Shown piece by piece: positions 11,130 through 21,410 of a stretch of DNA of 64,000 nt (its first letter is position 1; the number at the start of each line of letters is the position of its first letter). Both the position numbers and the translations under genes were made by a program. Source of the stretch: Phyto melanocephala (Eukaryota > Arthropoda > Insecta > Diptera > Rhinophoridae); NCBI GenBank assembly GCA_941918925.1, contig OW799237.1, positions 95,391,015 to 95,455,014 on the forward strand, written 5' to 3'. The notes under the pieces were generated by a model. The model did not search any database. It saw only the letters and a program-made list of their open reading frames with translations, and was not told where the DNA came from.

Positions 11130-11894
11130 TATACCCTTCACACAGTGAAAAAGGGTATATATAGGTTTGTCATTCCGTGTGAAATTTCTACAATTTTCAT
11201 TTCCGACCCCATAAAGTATATATTTTCTGAAAGCTTATGCATAGAGGAGTCGATTAAGCCCTGACCGTCTGTCCGTCTGTCCGTCTGTCCGTCTGACCGT
11301 CTGTCCGTGTGTATGTTGAAATCAACTTTTTGAAGCCCCCCGACATAGGTTGGACCCGGGTAAGGTATTAAAATATCAGAAATATTCGGGAGTAGATCGG
11401 TATTGAAAATCAGAAACATCGGTACATAAACAACTGAGATATGAGCAAAAACCCACGACCACCTCGATTTTCTTTTCATAAAAACAACATTACAACAACA
11501 ACATACATACATACAAACGTGTATACTGTATACCCGGTATACACTGTATACGTGTATACCCAGCTGAGGCAAAAAAATTTTTTTTAAAATTTTTTTTTTT
11601 AATTTTTTTTTTATTTTTTTTTTATTTTTTATTTAATATATTATATATATTTTTATTATAATTTTTTTTATTTTTTTTTTTAAAATTTTTTTTTTATTTT
11701 TTTTTTGTTTTATATATATTATATATGTATATAATAATTTTTTTTTTTTAATTTTTTTTTTTAAATTTTTTTTTTATTTTTTATTTTTTTTTTGTTTTTT
11801 TTAACATACATACGTGAATTTACTGTTATTGCATGACTACACGTTGTGAAGGGTATATAAGATTCGGCACGGCCGAATATAGCGCTTTTACTTG
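11130..11894 (+). mobile_element. DINE-like Helitron derivative, family A copy 2
   Basis: This copy follows copy 1 head to tail with a 612-bp offset and is nearly identical over the first 390 bp. It has about five CCGTCTGT units at 11265-11310. The tRNA-like module of copy 1 is replaced by a cluster of GTATAC palindromes (11521-11559). It ends GTGAAGGGTATATAAG, then the hairpin ATTCGGCACGGCCGAAT (about 11862-11878) and TTTTACTTGTT. A 144-codon antisense ORF at 11138-11572 is a by-product of the repeat and is not treated as a gene. Confidence 0.85.
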
Positions 11895-13585
11895 TTTTTA
11901 AACTAAAGGAGTTCCATAATGCTCCTTTTGATTATTGTTCGGATGTTTTCGACCTTCTATACGATGGTATAGGTCGGCTTGTGCTACCTGAACCACCATT
12001 TTGTGACTGGAGTAGAACCATTAAACTCTGTTTTATTAATTGCTCTCCAACCTCCTATAGAAAGGTAAGGTCGACTTACGGCGCGAGAACCAACGTGTCA
12101 TACCCTGGCATTTTGGTTACCTACTTCTGCCCCTCTGCCAATAAATTAAAAAAAAATATATATAATGGTCTCTAACTATGAAAATTTGGTTCATTTTTAA
12201 TGCTTAACAACGCAACCGTTAACACAAAATTCTTTACAGTATTTCCTCTATGTGTGAAAAGAAACAATACATCTCTGCAAGACTTAAATCGCTGACATGA
12301 ACACCATTATTATTTGTAAGTGTGTGTATTTAAGCGCACCAAAGGATTAGACGGTTTTAACCCTCATTTGTATTGTAGTTAAATTTTGAGGACAATCTAG
12401 AAAACAAATTTTATGCGCATATAAATTGATAATTTCAGATTTCTTTCTTCTTGCTTATGTAGTTTAGCTTGTTAAGGGTTGTATTGACATAAAAACCAAT
12501 TGTTTGGGTAATTATTGTTTTAAATCAAGTAATAGCTTAATATACTCTATACACTGAAACACCTTAGATTATTTTATTTGAAAACGCAAAGGGCATAGAA
12601 TTAAGGATAAAAATAAATTTTAAGTTCAAATTGTAAATTTCTTTGACAAATAACTGAAAATTATTTTATGTAATTTGGAAGTAAATATAATAAATTATGG
12701 GATATTTTTACAAGTTACTGGGTTGTTTCGATGATGCCAGTACTAATTTTTTCTCTTGATTTAATATCTAGTGGCAATTATGGACTTTGATATGAGCCAT
12801 TTTATTTAATATTTGTAAAGTTATAATTTCATTTTATTAGGTGATCATACTTCATTTATATTTTTTAGCATCCTAGATTTAAAAAGAACTTTAAAAAAAT
12901 TTTTTTTTGGTCCGAATAATATTAAAATTTTATTGCCGTTTATTGTTTAGATCTTGGCAAATTTTATAGAAATTTCCAATTTGAAATTCTTAGCACTCCT
13001 AACTCAAGGTTTACTTTTTAATATTAGTCGTAATTTGATTGTATGTATACATGCGTTAATAGATAAGTTTGATCACAATTATTTTCAAAACAGTGAACGA
13101 AATACAAAATTTTATTTCCCTGCATTCGTGCACCATACGAATGTAATAGTTTAGGTCATTTAAAATTTCAAAAATATCTATATAGAAATTAGTAATTAAA
13201 AAATATTTTGCTATTCCGCTGATTTGCATGGGAAAGGAGGCTATCTACCGATAGCAAAGTAGGCTCTGTCGATCAAAGTTGGGCGTATAATCTATAAATA
13301 TATAGTGACTAAATTTACTGCCCATTGACTGAATGGGGGCATTGCTGGCACCCACAGCTCCGACGTTGTGCATTAATCTTTAATAAAACCTTGTAGTAGT
13401 AAGAAAAACGAATATATTTATACAAGTATAACGCTGATTCTCCCCTACAGAAGTTTTGGTAAATTGTGAAAATATTTCAAAGGGATGTGGGTTGGTAATA
13501 AGTTGGTAATAAGCCTCTTGTATATAGCTTTAATGAAAACCGAAGATACTTTGTCGATCTACGTTAGAATATATAACTCTAATAG
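11895..13585. other. AT-rich non-coding stretch
   Basis: No gene, recognisable transposon or splice-supported exon was found. ORFs here are short and without motif. Confidence 0.45.
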
Positions 13586-13586
13586 T

Positions 13587-13810
13587 TAGATTAGGTTGAA
13601 AAGAAGGGGCACTAAAAGCCCAAACCCACGACAGGTATACACTTATGCGCAATTAGCATGTTGTGCGCTCCATATGAATACAATAGTTAGAATAGAATGA
13701 GAATAGAAGAGAAAGAGAAACAGACCAGTGCAGAGTCTCTGGTGGAAATCGAACTCGGAACGCCTAAACTAGCAGACCAGCACACTACTGATTAGTTCAC
13801 CGGGGCACCC
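13587..13810 (-). mobile_element. tRNA-derived SINE, copy 1
   Basis: Read on the minus strand it starts GGGTGCCCCGGTGAACTAAT near 13810, has an A-box-like region, and a B box GAGTTCGATTTCC (about 13744-13756), followed by CACCAGAGACTCTG. The 3' half runs CATATGGAGCGCACAACATG, then GTATACCTGTCG, then TTTGGGCTTTTAGTGCCCC and TTTTCAACCTAATCTAAC. It shares its tRNA-like head with the SINE at 55083. Its 3' half is the same as the 3' end of the LINE at 20811-20907. It is non-coding, transcribed by Pol III if active, and mobilised by LINE machinery. Confidence 0.85.
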
Positions 13811-14104
13811 AATAACTAATAACAGCCATAATAAAATTCACTGCCCACTGCATGCTTGTGGCTGGCTGATGGTTTTGCAATTTATATATACTCAAGAACG
13901 CACGATAAAATAATTTTTTTGACCTGCTGAATATAGAATTCACTTTATTATAGTCACTGGATTATATTCGTATAAAACAAACAGTGATAATGGCTAAAAA
14001 AATAGACGCTAAACAAATTCGGTGCAATAGTATATCTATTGACAGAAATGCGTGTGTTAATATCCCATTGATAAATATCCAACAATGCAGGATATATCCC
14101 GAGG

Positions 14105-14855
14105 ATATAGATTTGGGTTCCAAGCCATAATAAACTTGATGGTAATAAAAGAGCTGACACACTTGCAAAAGTCAGTGTCGCCGTAAGTTTAAAGAAATTT
14201 AGACGTGATATTCACGTTCCTTCTATAGAAAGCTAAACAGCTAATTTCTCATGGATTTTACTTAAATATCAATAAAACTATGACACAGTTAAATCACTTA
14301 TCAGAAAATTAGCTTGAAGATTACAGCATTCGAACTCGAACGAAATTTTACTGAAACATTGGAGATAGCTGTGCTTTTGGTTAGAGGTTTTAACAAGAAA
14401 CTGAATATCTCAATAGCCTTTTAAAGCTTTAATATGACCCAAAAAGACTTGACCCAATATGGATGTACAGAGGAAACGATTTGTGATAAATATGACTAGA
14501 ATATATCTAAGAAATCTCCTAGCGCTCAAACATGACAGTAACTTCTGTAGAGGCAGTAATGACGAGAAAAAATCGAAGGTTGGTCTTATATATATTTTGC
14601 CACTGTCCGGCAATTGGGAAACCTCAGGTGTTGCATTTTGGGTCAATAAATATTTACTAACAAAACAGGTGATTTCGCTATAACCAAAATCCTTTTAAAT
14701 AAAACAGGATGGCTGAAATATCATGGGTTCTAGAAAATATATGTAACGGACGGTCCAATGAGCACATGGTGTTAGAACACACCTACAGAGAACCAAAATG
14801 TGTAATGCTTTCGGGTAGTTATCAAATCATTTCAACCTTACCTAACTCTGCTCGT
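14105..14855 (+). pseudogene. LINE 3' fragment (RNase H and C-terminal Cys-His motif)
   Basis: From 14111 translation gives IWVPSHNKLDGNKRADTLAK, the last catalytic block of a LINE-encoded RNase H (normally WVPGHxGIxGNExAD). Near 14596-14619, in another frame, FCHCPAIG matches the Cys-His motif that ends many LINE ORF2 proteins. Stops and frame changes between them show decay. The unit seems to end near 14855 at TTTCAACCTTACCTAAC, similar to the tail of the LINE at 20.9 kb. Only the 3' end of the element is present, as expected from 5' truncation during target-primed reverse transcription. Confidence 0.7.
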
Positions 14856-14876
14856 TGTAGAAACAGCGAGGTGCTA

Positions 14877-15005
14877 CACGCAAAGAAAAAATATGGTTGT
14901 GGGAACCATAATCGAAGTGCAACATATTATGATTGAATTGTATGATTATGGTTAAAAATAATTATGGTTACCAGTTATCATTATTATGTTTAATTTAAGC
15001 ATCAT
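14877..15005 (+). mobile_element. MITE fragment (CACGCAAAG TIR)
   Basis: It begins with CACGCAAAGAAAAAATATGG right after TA (14875-14876). Over about 125 bp it matches the reverse complement of 30470-30596, the end of the MITE nested in the Tigger element. The opposite terminus is not found, so this copy is truncated or has diverged. Confidence 0.65.
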
Positions 15006-15515
15006 TCAATAATCATATATATGACTTTCTGTAAATGTCTTAGTTTTTTGTTTATATCAATAGTTGTTTTTAATATTAAGCTTGAAATCGAGTTTTATAA
15101 AAATAATTTTATTTAATTCCAATAATTCGCTACCCAATGTGGTGGTAGCTGTTGCAGGGAAAGTATAATCATTTAAAAACAATATACAAATTATTTATAA
15201 ACAAATTTTTAAAAAAGGCGGGAAATTTATTTTTTTGTTTCTTCCCTGTCTTTTTTAAAAAAATTCTTTAATAAATATTGTTAATTGTTTATACTTTTTC
15301 TGAATAAGCTCCTCAATGTGGTAGTGAAGTATTGGAATGTAATAAAATTATTTTCATAAAAATCGATCTCAAGATTAATAAATAAAACAACTATTGAAAC
15401 ATTAAAATTTTTTTCAATATTTTCTTTTTTATAACTTCACAAAATATTAAATAAAATTTTCTATTGGGCACGAGCAAGGCAAAAGAAATTAATACAATTT
15501 TCAATTTGTACTTAC
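15006..15515 (-). other. intron downstream of the poly-Q exon
   Basis: This is the start of the intron that follows the exon at 15516-16389 on the minus strand. It begins GTAAGTAC at 15515 and is AT-rich without recognisable coding potential. Confidence 0.6.
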
Positions 15516-16389
15516 AATTAGCTTTTGTAACATCAAAATCTTTACGTTGCTCCATTGCCGTGGCAGCTGGTGAGGCAAGTAATTTATCTGTGGGCTGTTG
15601 ATGCTGATGTTGTTGTTGCTGTTGTGCGGCCGCAGCAGCCGCCACAGCATTTAAAGCCGATGGAGGTAAACAGGTTATACTACCCATTACACGTGGCGTG
15701 TGTGTGTCGATAGTACGTTGCTGTTGTTGTTGCTGTAGATGATGCTGTTGCATGTGATGGGAAATTGAGTGATGGTGGTCATCTCTATCAGTTGTTAACT
15801 TTGGTGTTGAGCTATTTTGACTAGACGTTAGTGGATTGTTGGCATTGGCTGTTAAGTTGTGGGTAGGTGTATGAACGAGCTCATGATGTTGTGGCGATGG
15901 TGTGGTATTTTGAGCGGCTGATAAATTACTTGATGAAAATCTAGGACTACGTTGTAGTTGTTCATCATTCGTTTGCTGTTGTTGTTGTTGTTGATGATGA
16001 TGATGTTGTTGTTGCAAGTGCTGCAATTGTGCCAATTTATCTTGTACACCCTGCAATGAAGGTCGTCGACTGTGCTGCAAGGATGCGCTACTACTTTGAC
16101 ATTCATCCGCATTCGTATTGGCATTAATAGAGTTTTGTGTATTTGCATTAGTTTGGCTAGAGGGTGAGTGGCGTGCAGAAACTTGTGTAGACAATGAGGT
16201 GTTATTTGTGTTGCTAGTGGAAGGCGGTGGTAATGATGGTAGAGCTGAAGGCGGTGGTGGTGTTAGAGAATGTTCTCTTTTAACCACTACCCCATCTGGA
16301 TGCAAGTTATCAGCTGTAGGTGATTTGGCATTTGCTGCGGCAGCTGCAGCTGCTGCATTGGCTACACGTGTTAAAGCTAAAGCTTGACT
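15516..16389 (-). CDS. internal exon of a Gln/His/Ser/Ala-rich nuclear-type protein
   Basis: The minus-strand open frame covers 291 codons plus one base. It is bounded by an acceptor (pyrimidine run then CGTAG at 16390-16394) and a donor T|GTAAGTAC at 15516/15515, so it is internal, probably entering in phase 0 and leaving in phase 1. No ATG start belongs here; reading continues upstream of any internal start. The product begins SQALALTRVAN, then a run of eight Ala, then SPTADNLHPDGVVVKREHS (with VKRE fitting the sumoylation consensus), a Pro-rich stretch PPPPSALPSLPPPS, Ser/Asn/Thr-rich sequence, and several Gln and Gln/His tracts. A second Ala run, a final Gln/His tract and TAMEQRKDFDVTKAN end it. 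No folded domain is visible. This composition is common in dipteran transcription factors and chromatin proteins. I do not recognise the gene. The frame past the donor is intronic read-through. Confidence 0.82.
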
Positions 16390-19300
16390 CTACGAAACAA
16401 AAAATTAAACAAACAAAAGATTAATTAAAAATAAATAAATAATTGTGCAGTGTAAAAAAAAATATTTTAAATTATGAAATTAACTAAGTTCGTCGTTTCA
16501 ACAATTTTAATTTATTTGTTTTATTCAATTGTTTAAAATTATCTTTCAGTGTGATGTTTGCGTTGAGGTTTTTATTCAATTGATTTTTCTCAATCTAAAT
16601 CTTTAATATCTTTTTTATTGTACGTTATACGTATATTCTAACAATTGGTTTATTTGTTTGTCAATCAGTAAAGAAAATAACCCGAATATTCAATTTATTT
16701 TTATTATTTTTTCCAAAAATGTATTTGTGTGTATAAGTACACAATTAAGTTTTATTTTGTTTAATTTAGAGATCAATAATTGCTGTATTCACAAGGTGTC
16801 ATAAATTCAAATGTTCTAAAATAATACATAACTAAGTGTTATATATAAAATTTAAGTCGCTGATTTTGTTAAATTCTTGATAACAGATCTTTTTAATGGA
16901 TATCGAAGAGGCGGCTTATAAATATTGCATTGACGACTCGGCTAAGCAGATTCTTAGCTGATCACCGCAGACAACAGAATCGTTATGACAGCGCAATAAA
17001 CATACCATACATTGTTTTAACACAGTTTTAACTTGAAAAGCAACAACAATTTTTATAAACTATTGTAAAATCCTAGAACATTATGACAATATGACATGTT
17101 GGGACAACTTGTGAATACAGTAAGTGTATTTGCTGATGTATTATGCTCTCCTATGGTATTAGTGTTAAATTTATCAATTCCACTGATCAGTTTTGTGATC
17201 AATGTTTAGTTACTTAAACAAATTGATGTGACAAATTAAATTGAACAGATTTATTTATTAAGATAAATTGACAATGTGAGTTTGGCAGTGAAAAATAAAT
17301 AAATAAAAAAAAAATGTAGCGAGTACAAATTTATTATGAGTAAATGTTAAATGCCTTAATATAATTGTAATACTGTGTATGGGATATTTGCATTTTCATC
17401 ACCGAGGTCAAAAGTTGTTTTAAAAATTTATTTTTTTATTTTTAATGAATTAGTATAGATTTTAAGGCAATAAGTGTCTTTCAAGCGGATAATGCTTTCG
17501 TATCGTCTATGGATTTTAAGGTCTTTCAAAGTGGTAATGCTTTTGTATAAGCTTTTCTCTCCAATAAATTTTAGAGTACTTGAAAAGAAGATAGTTTTCT
17601 TATATTTAATAAAAAAAACATGTACTTTCTACAGCTCTCCAAATATCATATATTGACTTATAAAAATTTTCTTAAGTGTGAATATGTCTTCAAATTGATT
17701 TAACAGGCAACATGTAATAAACATGCATTTTTCAAATAAGCCAAAGAACAAGAAACTCATTTGCGAAACCTTCATTACAGAAGGCCAAAAAAAAAAAATA
17801 AACAGAAGAAAGAAACATCATGATAACAAATCAAGTTTCAATATAATAATTTATTTGAAGACTAAAGACTACCTGTTGCGATGTATTATTATGAGACAAG
17901 CAAACGTCAACGTTGGAAGGTAACAACAATTGATGAATTTAAAACTAATATTTAGCAGCAGAAAAAACAAAATATTGCAGTAGCAAGGACAACAGCTTCA
18001 AAGGCAGAGAAGCATTCCATTAAGAGAAATTACAAAATTTTGAAAATGATGTAGCAAAAAAGTGCGCAGCTTTTAAACCATTTGACCAAAACAGCAACAA
18101 AATAATATAATGAAATGTTCAAAACAAATGAATATTTTTTGGTGGCGCAAAACAGAAGCTAAAGTATGAAGACAATTTGGGATTTTGGCTAATTTCACGA
18201 AAAAACTATATTTTTAATGCCAGACATTGTACCTACAAGTGATACAAAATTCCTAAAGATAAACATACAATTCTCTTCACTATTTTTTTGTTGTTCCGTC
18301 TTCTTTTGCCTCTGCTTAAAAATCGTTCTAAAGCAGGCCTTAGATCAAAATCTTAGTAAAAAAATCCAGCATCAGCAGTTTCCCAAAATGATTGGCAGCT
18401 TATATCAGGGGTTCAACAAAACGACAAAACCAAAACAAAAAAAAACCTCTCTTCCATAAGTTATTTGTCAAGTTTTAGTAAAACCAAAGACGAAACAAGA
18501 CTCAGTACACACACTGCGATACATTAACTCATCAACACAGAAACGAAAAAAAACGAGAAAAAAATTAACTCTGTTTTTGGCCACAAAAAAGGACGTGATT
18601 TTCAAACTAATGAGGATTATAAAAATTAAATATGTATGAGTATTTTGTGTCCAAACATTCTTTTCAAAAACATACATGTTTTTTCGGGGGGGTTTTTAAC
18701 ATGTTTAGTCAAAAAACAGAGCAAAAAACTTAGCGTTTAAATTTAAGTATGATAACAATCATTATAGGCATGTATCTCGAAATATTCTGACAAAATAACA
18801 CTAGTATTTGATATCCCTTAGCAGAAATATCAGTTCCTTTGCACGTTTTAAAGAAGCAGTGATTGTGTCTTACATTTTTCTTGTATGTGTCTTTTAGCTT
18901 TAAGGCATTTAAATTTCCGGCATAGAACCTTGTGTATAAGCGCCGAAATTTTTACAAAAACAAAAAAAAATAATAAAAATTTTCGCTTATTTCTGGCGTA
19001 AGTAAAGTGTGCAGACGTTTTATATTTATTAAACTCGTTTACTGTAAAATAAGCCTTCGTCATCCAATTTTACAATATGTGATGCATAACAATGAATGTT
19101 AATCAATAATTTAACGAAAAGAAAAAGTAAACACAAAAGATGCCACATTAAGGACATTTCAAAACTAAAACGAATAATCGCCTGGCAGAGACCAACCTTG
19201 TACAACACCAGGGTTTTTTTTTGTATGACACAGATCGAATTTTAAATAGTTTTTTACAAAACACTTGAAGGATTAATTGCATTTTCAGGACTTTTTCTTA

Positions 19301-19429
19301 CAAACTACATCCATTCCTGGTAAACCAGTATAACTAAACAGGGTCATAATTCCTTGTATGCACTTGGTTTCTTTTAGAGAGCAAGAACTAATCACGTCGA
19401 AGCGTTGATATATTCGTGGTTACCCGACC
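16390..19429. other. probable intron and AT-rich non-coding DNA
   Basis: This lies upstream (minus strand) of the poly-Q exon. I see simple A/T runs and no further exon of similar composition, no transposon motif and no RNA gene. ORFs at 17474-18677 lack motifs and have AT-driven composition. Confidence 0.45.
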
Positions 19430-19639
19430 GAAAGTTGATGCCGGGAGCCGAGGCATATACCTCATCATTATTTTAAAGAAAGCAGATCTTTGTAAGAACC
19501 TGGCCAGACAAGGCATGTCAAGTTCTAAACAAAAACTGCATCACAAAGTTTTCTTATATAAAGGGTGTCTCGGTAAGAGTGCACTTTTCAATTTGCAAAA
19601 AAAAACGCGTACTTCTTAAGATATTTGTGATGTTTTTGT

Positions 19640-20907
19640 CTGAATTGTAAAGAAAACATATTCTGATTTAGCGGCCTTAGCTGCTACAAGATTAATGTCA
19701 ATAGATGAATGGCTTATAAGAGAACATAATACCAGATACCAAAGAATAACGGATATCTTACCGATGGGAAATATTACGAAATTAACATGTGATAAAATCC
19801 CGATGAAATATGAAAATACAAACTGCATCACCATAATACCGGAAGACGGAGAATGGGATGAAATAACCAGGATAGGAAACACCAATGGAATCGATATTTA
19901 TACAGACGGTTCAAAGATTGGTGACCAAACTGGAATGGGCTTATACGACGTAGGTAGGTAAGGCTGGTGCAAAGTTACCCTCACACCTTCACTCGGAGAC
20001 CATTACGGTCCATTGTGACGTTATACGACGTAAGCCGAAACAGAAGCAAATACTGCCGTCTACCAGATCACAATACCATTTTCTAGGCTGAGATCATGGC
20101 GATTACGGAAGGAATTAAATGAATAAAGGAAACGAATAGCGAAGCCCTGATTCGTATCTTTACGGATAGCCAATCAGTGATTAAGACATTGCGAAAGGAG
20201 AATGTTGAATCCCGGAACGTTCTGCAATGCAAGAGCTAGATAAACTCATATGCAACTTGTGAACATCTGGAGATAATATGGATACCAAGCCATCACAGGC
20301 TGATCGGAAACGAGAAAGCCAACAAATTATCCAAATTGGGAGCTCTTCTGAGTACTACAACGTTGGAAAATGCTAAACCCTTCAAACGATTTAAGGATGA
20401 ACTTAAACGTTGGGCGATGGAGGAATATGTTAGAAAATGGCAAAGCACTGATGTCGGTAAAGTGACAAAAACACTATGGGGTGACCCAAATCTTCGGAAA
20501 TCAAAAGAGATTCTGAGACTAAGTAGACCAACACTTAGGAAACTAACCAGTGTAATTGCAGGTCATACGGAGTTGAGAACCCATTTAGCTCGCATGAAAT
20601 TGTATGAGGAAACAACATGTAGAGCATGCAAGGAAGAGGATGAGACTTTGGTACACTACCTCTGTCATTGTCCTGCGTTTGGGCATATTGGAATACCTGG
20701 GGAGTTCAAACTGGAGATCCTTAAGGAGTTACATTGAGGGGACTTGGTTCTTGGACTAGTCCGTTATTTACAGGAAACTAAGATTAGGGTTTTTTTTGGG
20801 AATTCCGTTTTCCATATGAAGCGCACAACATGCCTACTGGGCACAAAAGTATACCTGTCATGAATTTGGGCTTTTAGCGCCCCTCCTTTTCAACCTAACC
20901 TAACCTA
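19640..20907 (+). pseudogene. LINE 3' end with RNase H domain and 3' UTR
   Basis: Translation in shifting frames gives SDLAALAATRLMSIDEWL (about 19660-19713), then RNase H blocks: IYTDGSK (about 19897-19917, first Asp), AEIMAI (about 20090-20110, Glu), FTDSQSVIK (about 20159-20185, Asp) and IGNEKANKL (about 20300-20327, where the last Asp is Asn). A clean 134-codon C-terminal stretch follows to the stop at 20737 with CRACKEEDETLVHYLCHCPA, the Cys-His motif of LINE ORF2 proteins. The 3' UTR runs to CTTTTCAACCTAACCTAACC near 20907. The element is 5'-truncated and frameshifted in the middle. RNase H points to the I/LOA/R1-type superfamilies rather than Jockey or RTE; exact clade unknown. A further RNase H-like scrap may lie at 19430-19525. 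Confidence 0.85.
20811..20907 (+). repeat. LINE 3' tail shared with SINE
   Basis: CATATGAAGCGCACAACATG, AAGTATACCTGTCATG, TTTGGGCTTTTAGCGCCCCT and CCTTTTCAACCTAACC align in order with the 3' half of the minus-strand SINE at 13587-13680. In known SINE/LINE pairs such a shared tail is the site the LINE reverse transcriptase recognises. Confidence 0.85.
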
Positions 20908-20959
20908 GTATGAAATTGGATATCCTTGAAATGGCCCCTGCGACTCTGTTATCTGTTAT

Positions 20960-21410
20960 CGATTATCTGTTAGAAATGCCGTTCACAGTAACTGCAATTT
21001 TAGCCTTATCTGCAAAGAAATAAGACCCAATCATGATGAATGGGCAAAATTCGCACCAAACAGTTGCTCGCTGAATTAAATAAGGATTTTCTAAGCCCAA
21101 TATTCGACAATTTTTGTATTTACGAGGCCATTCAGATAGAAATGCGCTATAGTGTAGGTCTTTTGCTTCGTGAAATTTTGAGTTTTTTTGAATGCTTGCG
21201 ATTAGATTTTTTTTGAATTTTTGGCAACAATCTCGTTTACAATAGCAATTTTTTCAAGACAATGACTGACACGTTGACCCACAGAAGTCTTAATGTCCAC
21301 AACCGAACCAGTTTCTTTAAATCCAGCGCGTTATTATTTCGTTAACCTCATGTGTGAAAGCTGCCAAGTTTCAGAGTTGCCACCGAAACAAATCCATAAA
21401 TTTAAAAAGT
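20960..21410 (-). pseudogene. mariner-like transposase relic
   Basis: On the minus strand broken frames read FKETGSVVDIKTS (linker after the HTH) and further on AHFYLNGLVNTKI, RATVWCEFCP, and IGSYFFADKAKIAVTVNG. These match in order the mariner blocks DEAHFxLNGYVNKQN, VTVWCG and IGPYFF...VTVNG. The part after VTVNG, with the second and third catalytic aspartates, is missing. Stops and frameshifts are numerous. Confidence 0.75.

Noticed and set aside
11138..11572. 144-codon minus-strand ORF, with homologues at 10623-10946 and 41253-41555
   Set aside because: It lies antisense in family A DINE copies; the reading follows the repeated DNA and its CCGTCTGT and ACAACA microsatellites. Similarity between copies reflects shared descent, not selection on a protein.
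15852..16148. 98-codon minus-strand ORF with Asn/Ile runs
   Set aside because: Frame-shifted shadow of the CAG/CAA tracts in the exon.
16118..16387. Plus-strand 89-codon ORF with Gly and Ala runs
   Set aside because: It is the mirror of the poly-Q exon; its Ala run comes from the same GCN-type repeats read on the other strand. The minus strand has the splice sites.
17474..18677. Several ORFs of 60-80 codons in a possible gene-like cluster
   Set aside because: No shared frame, no splice-site pattern, no motif; expected by chance in low-GC DNA.
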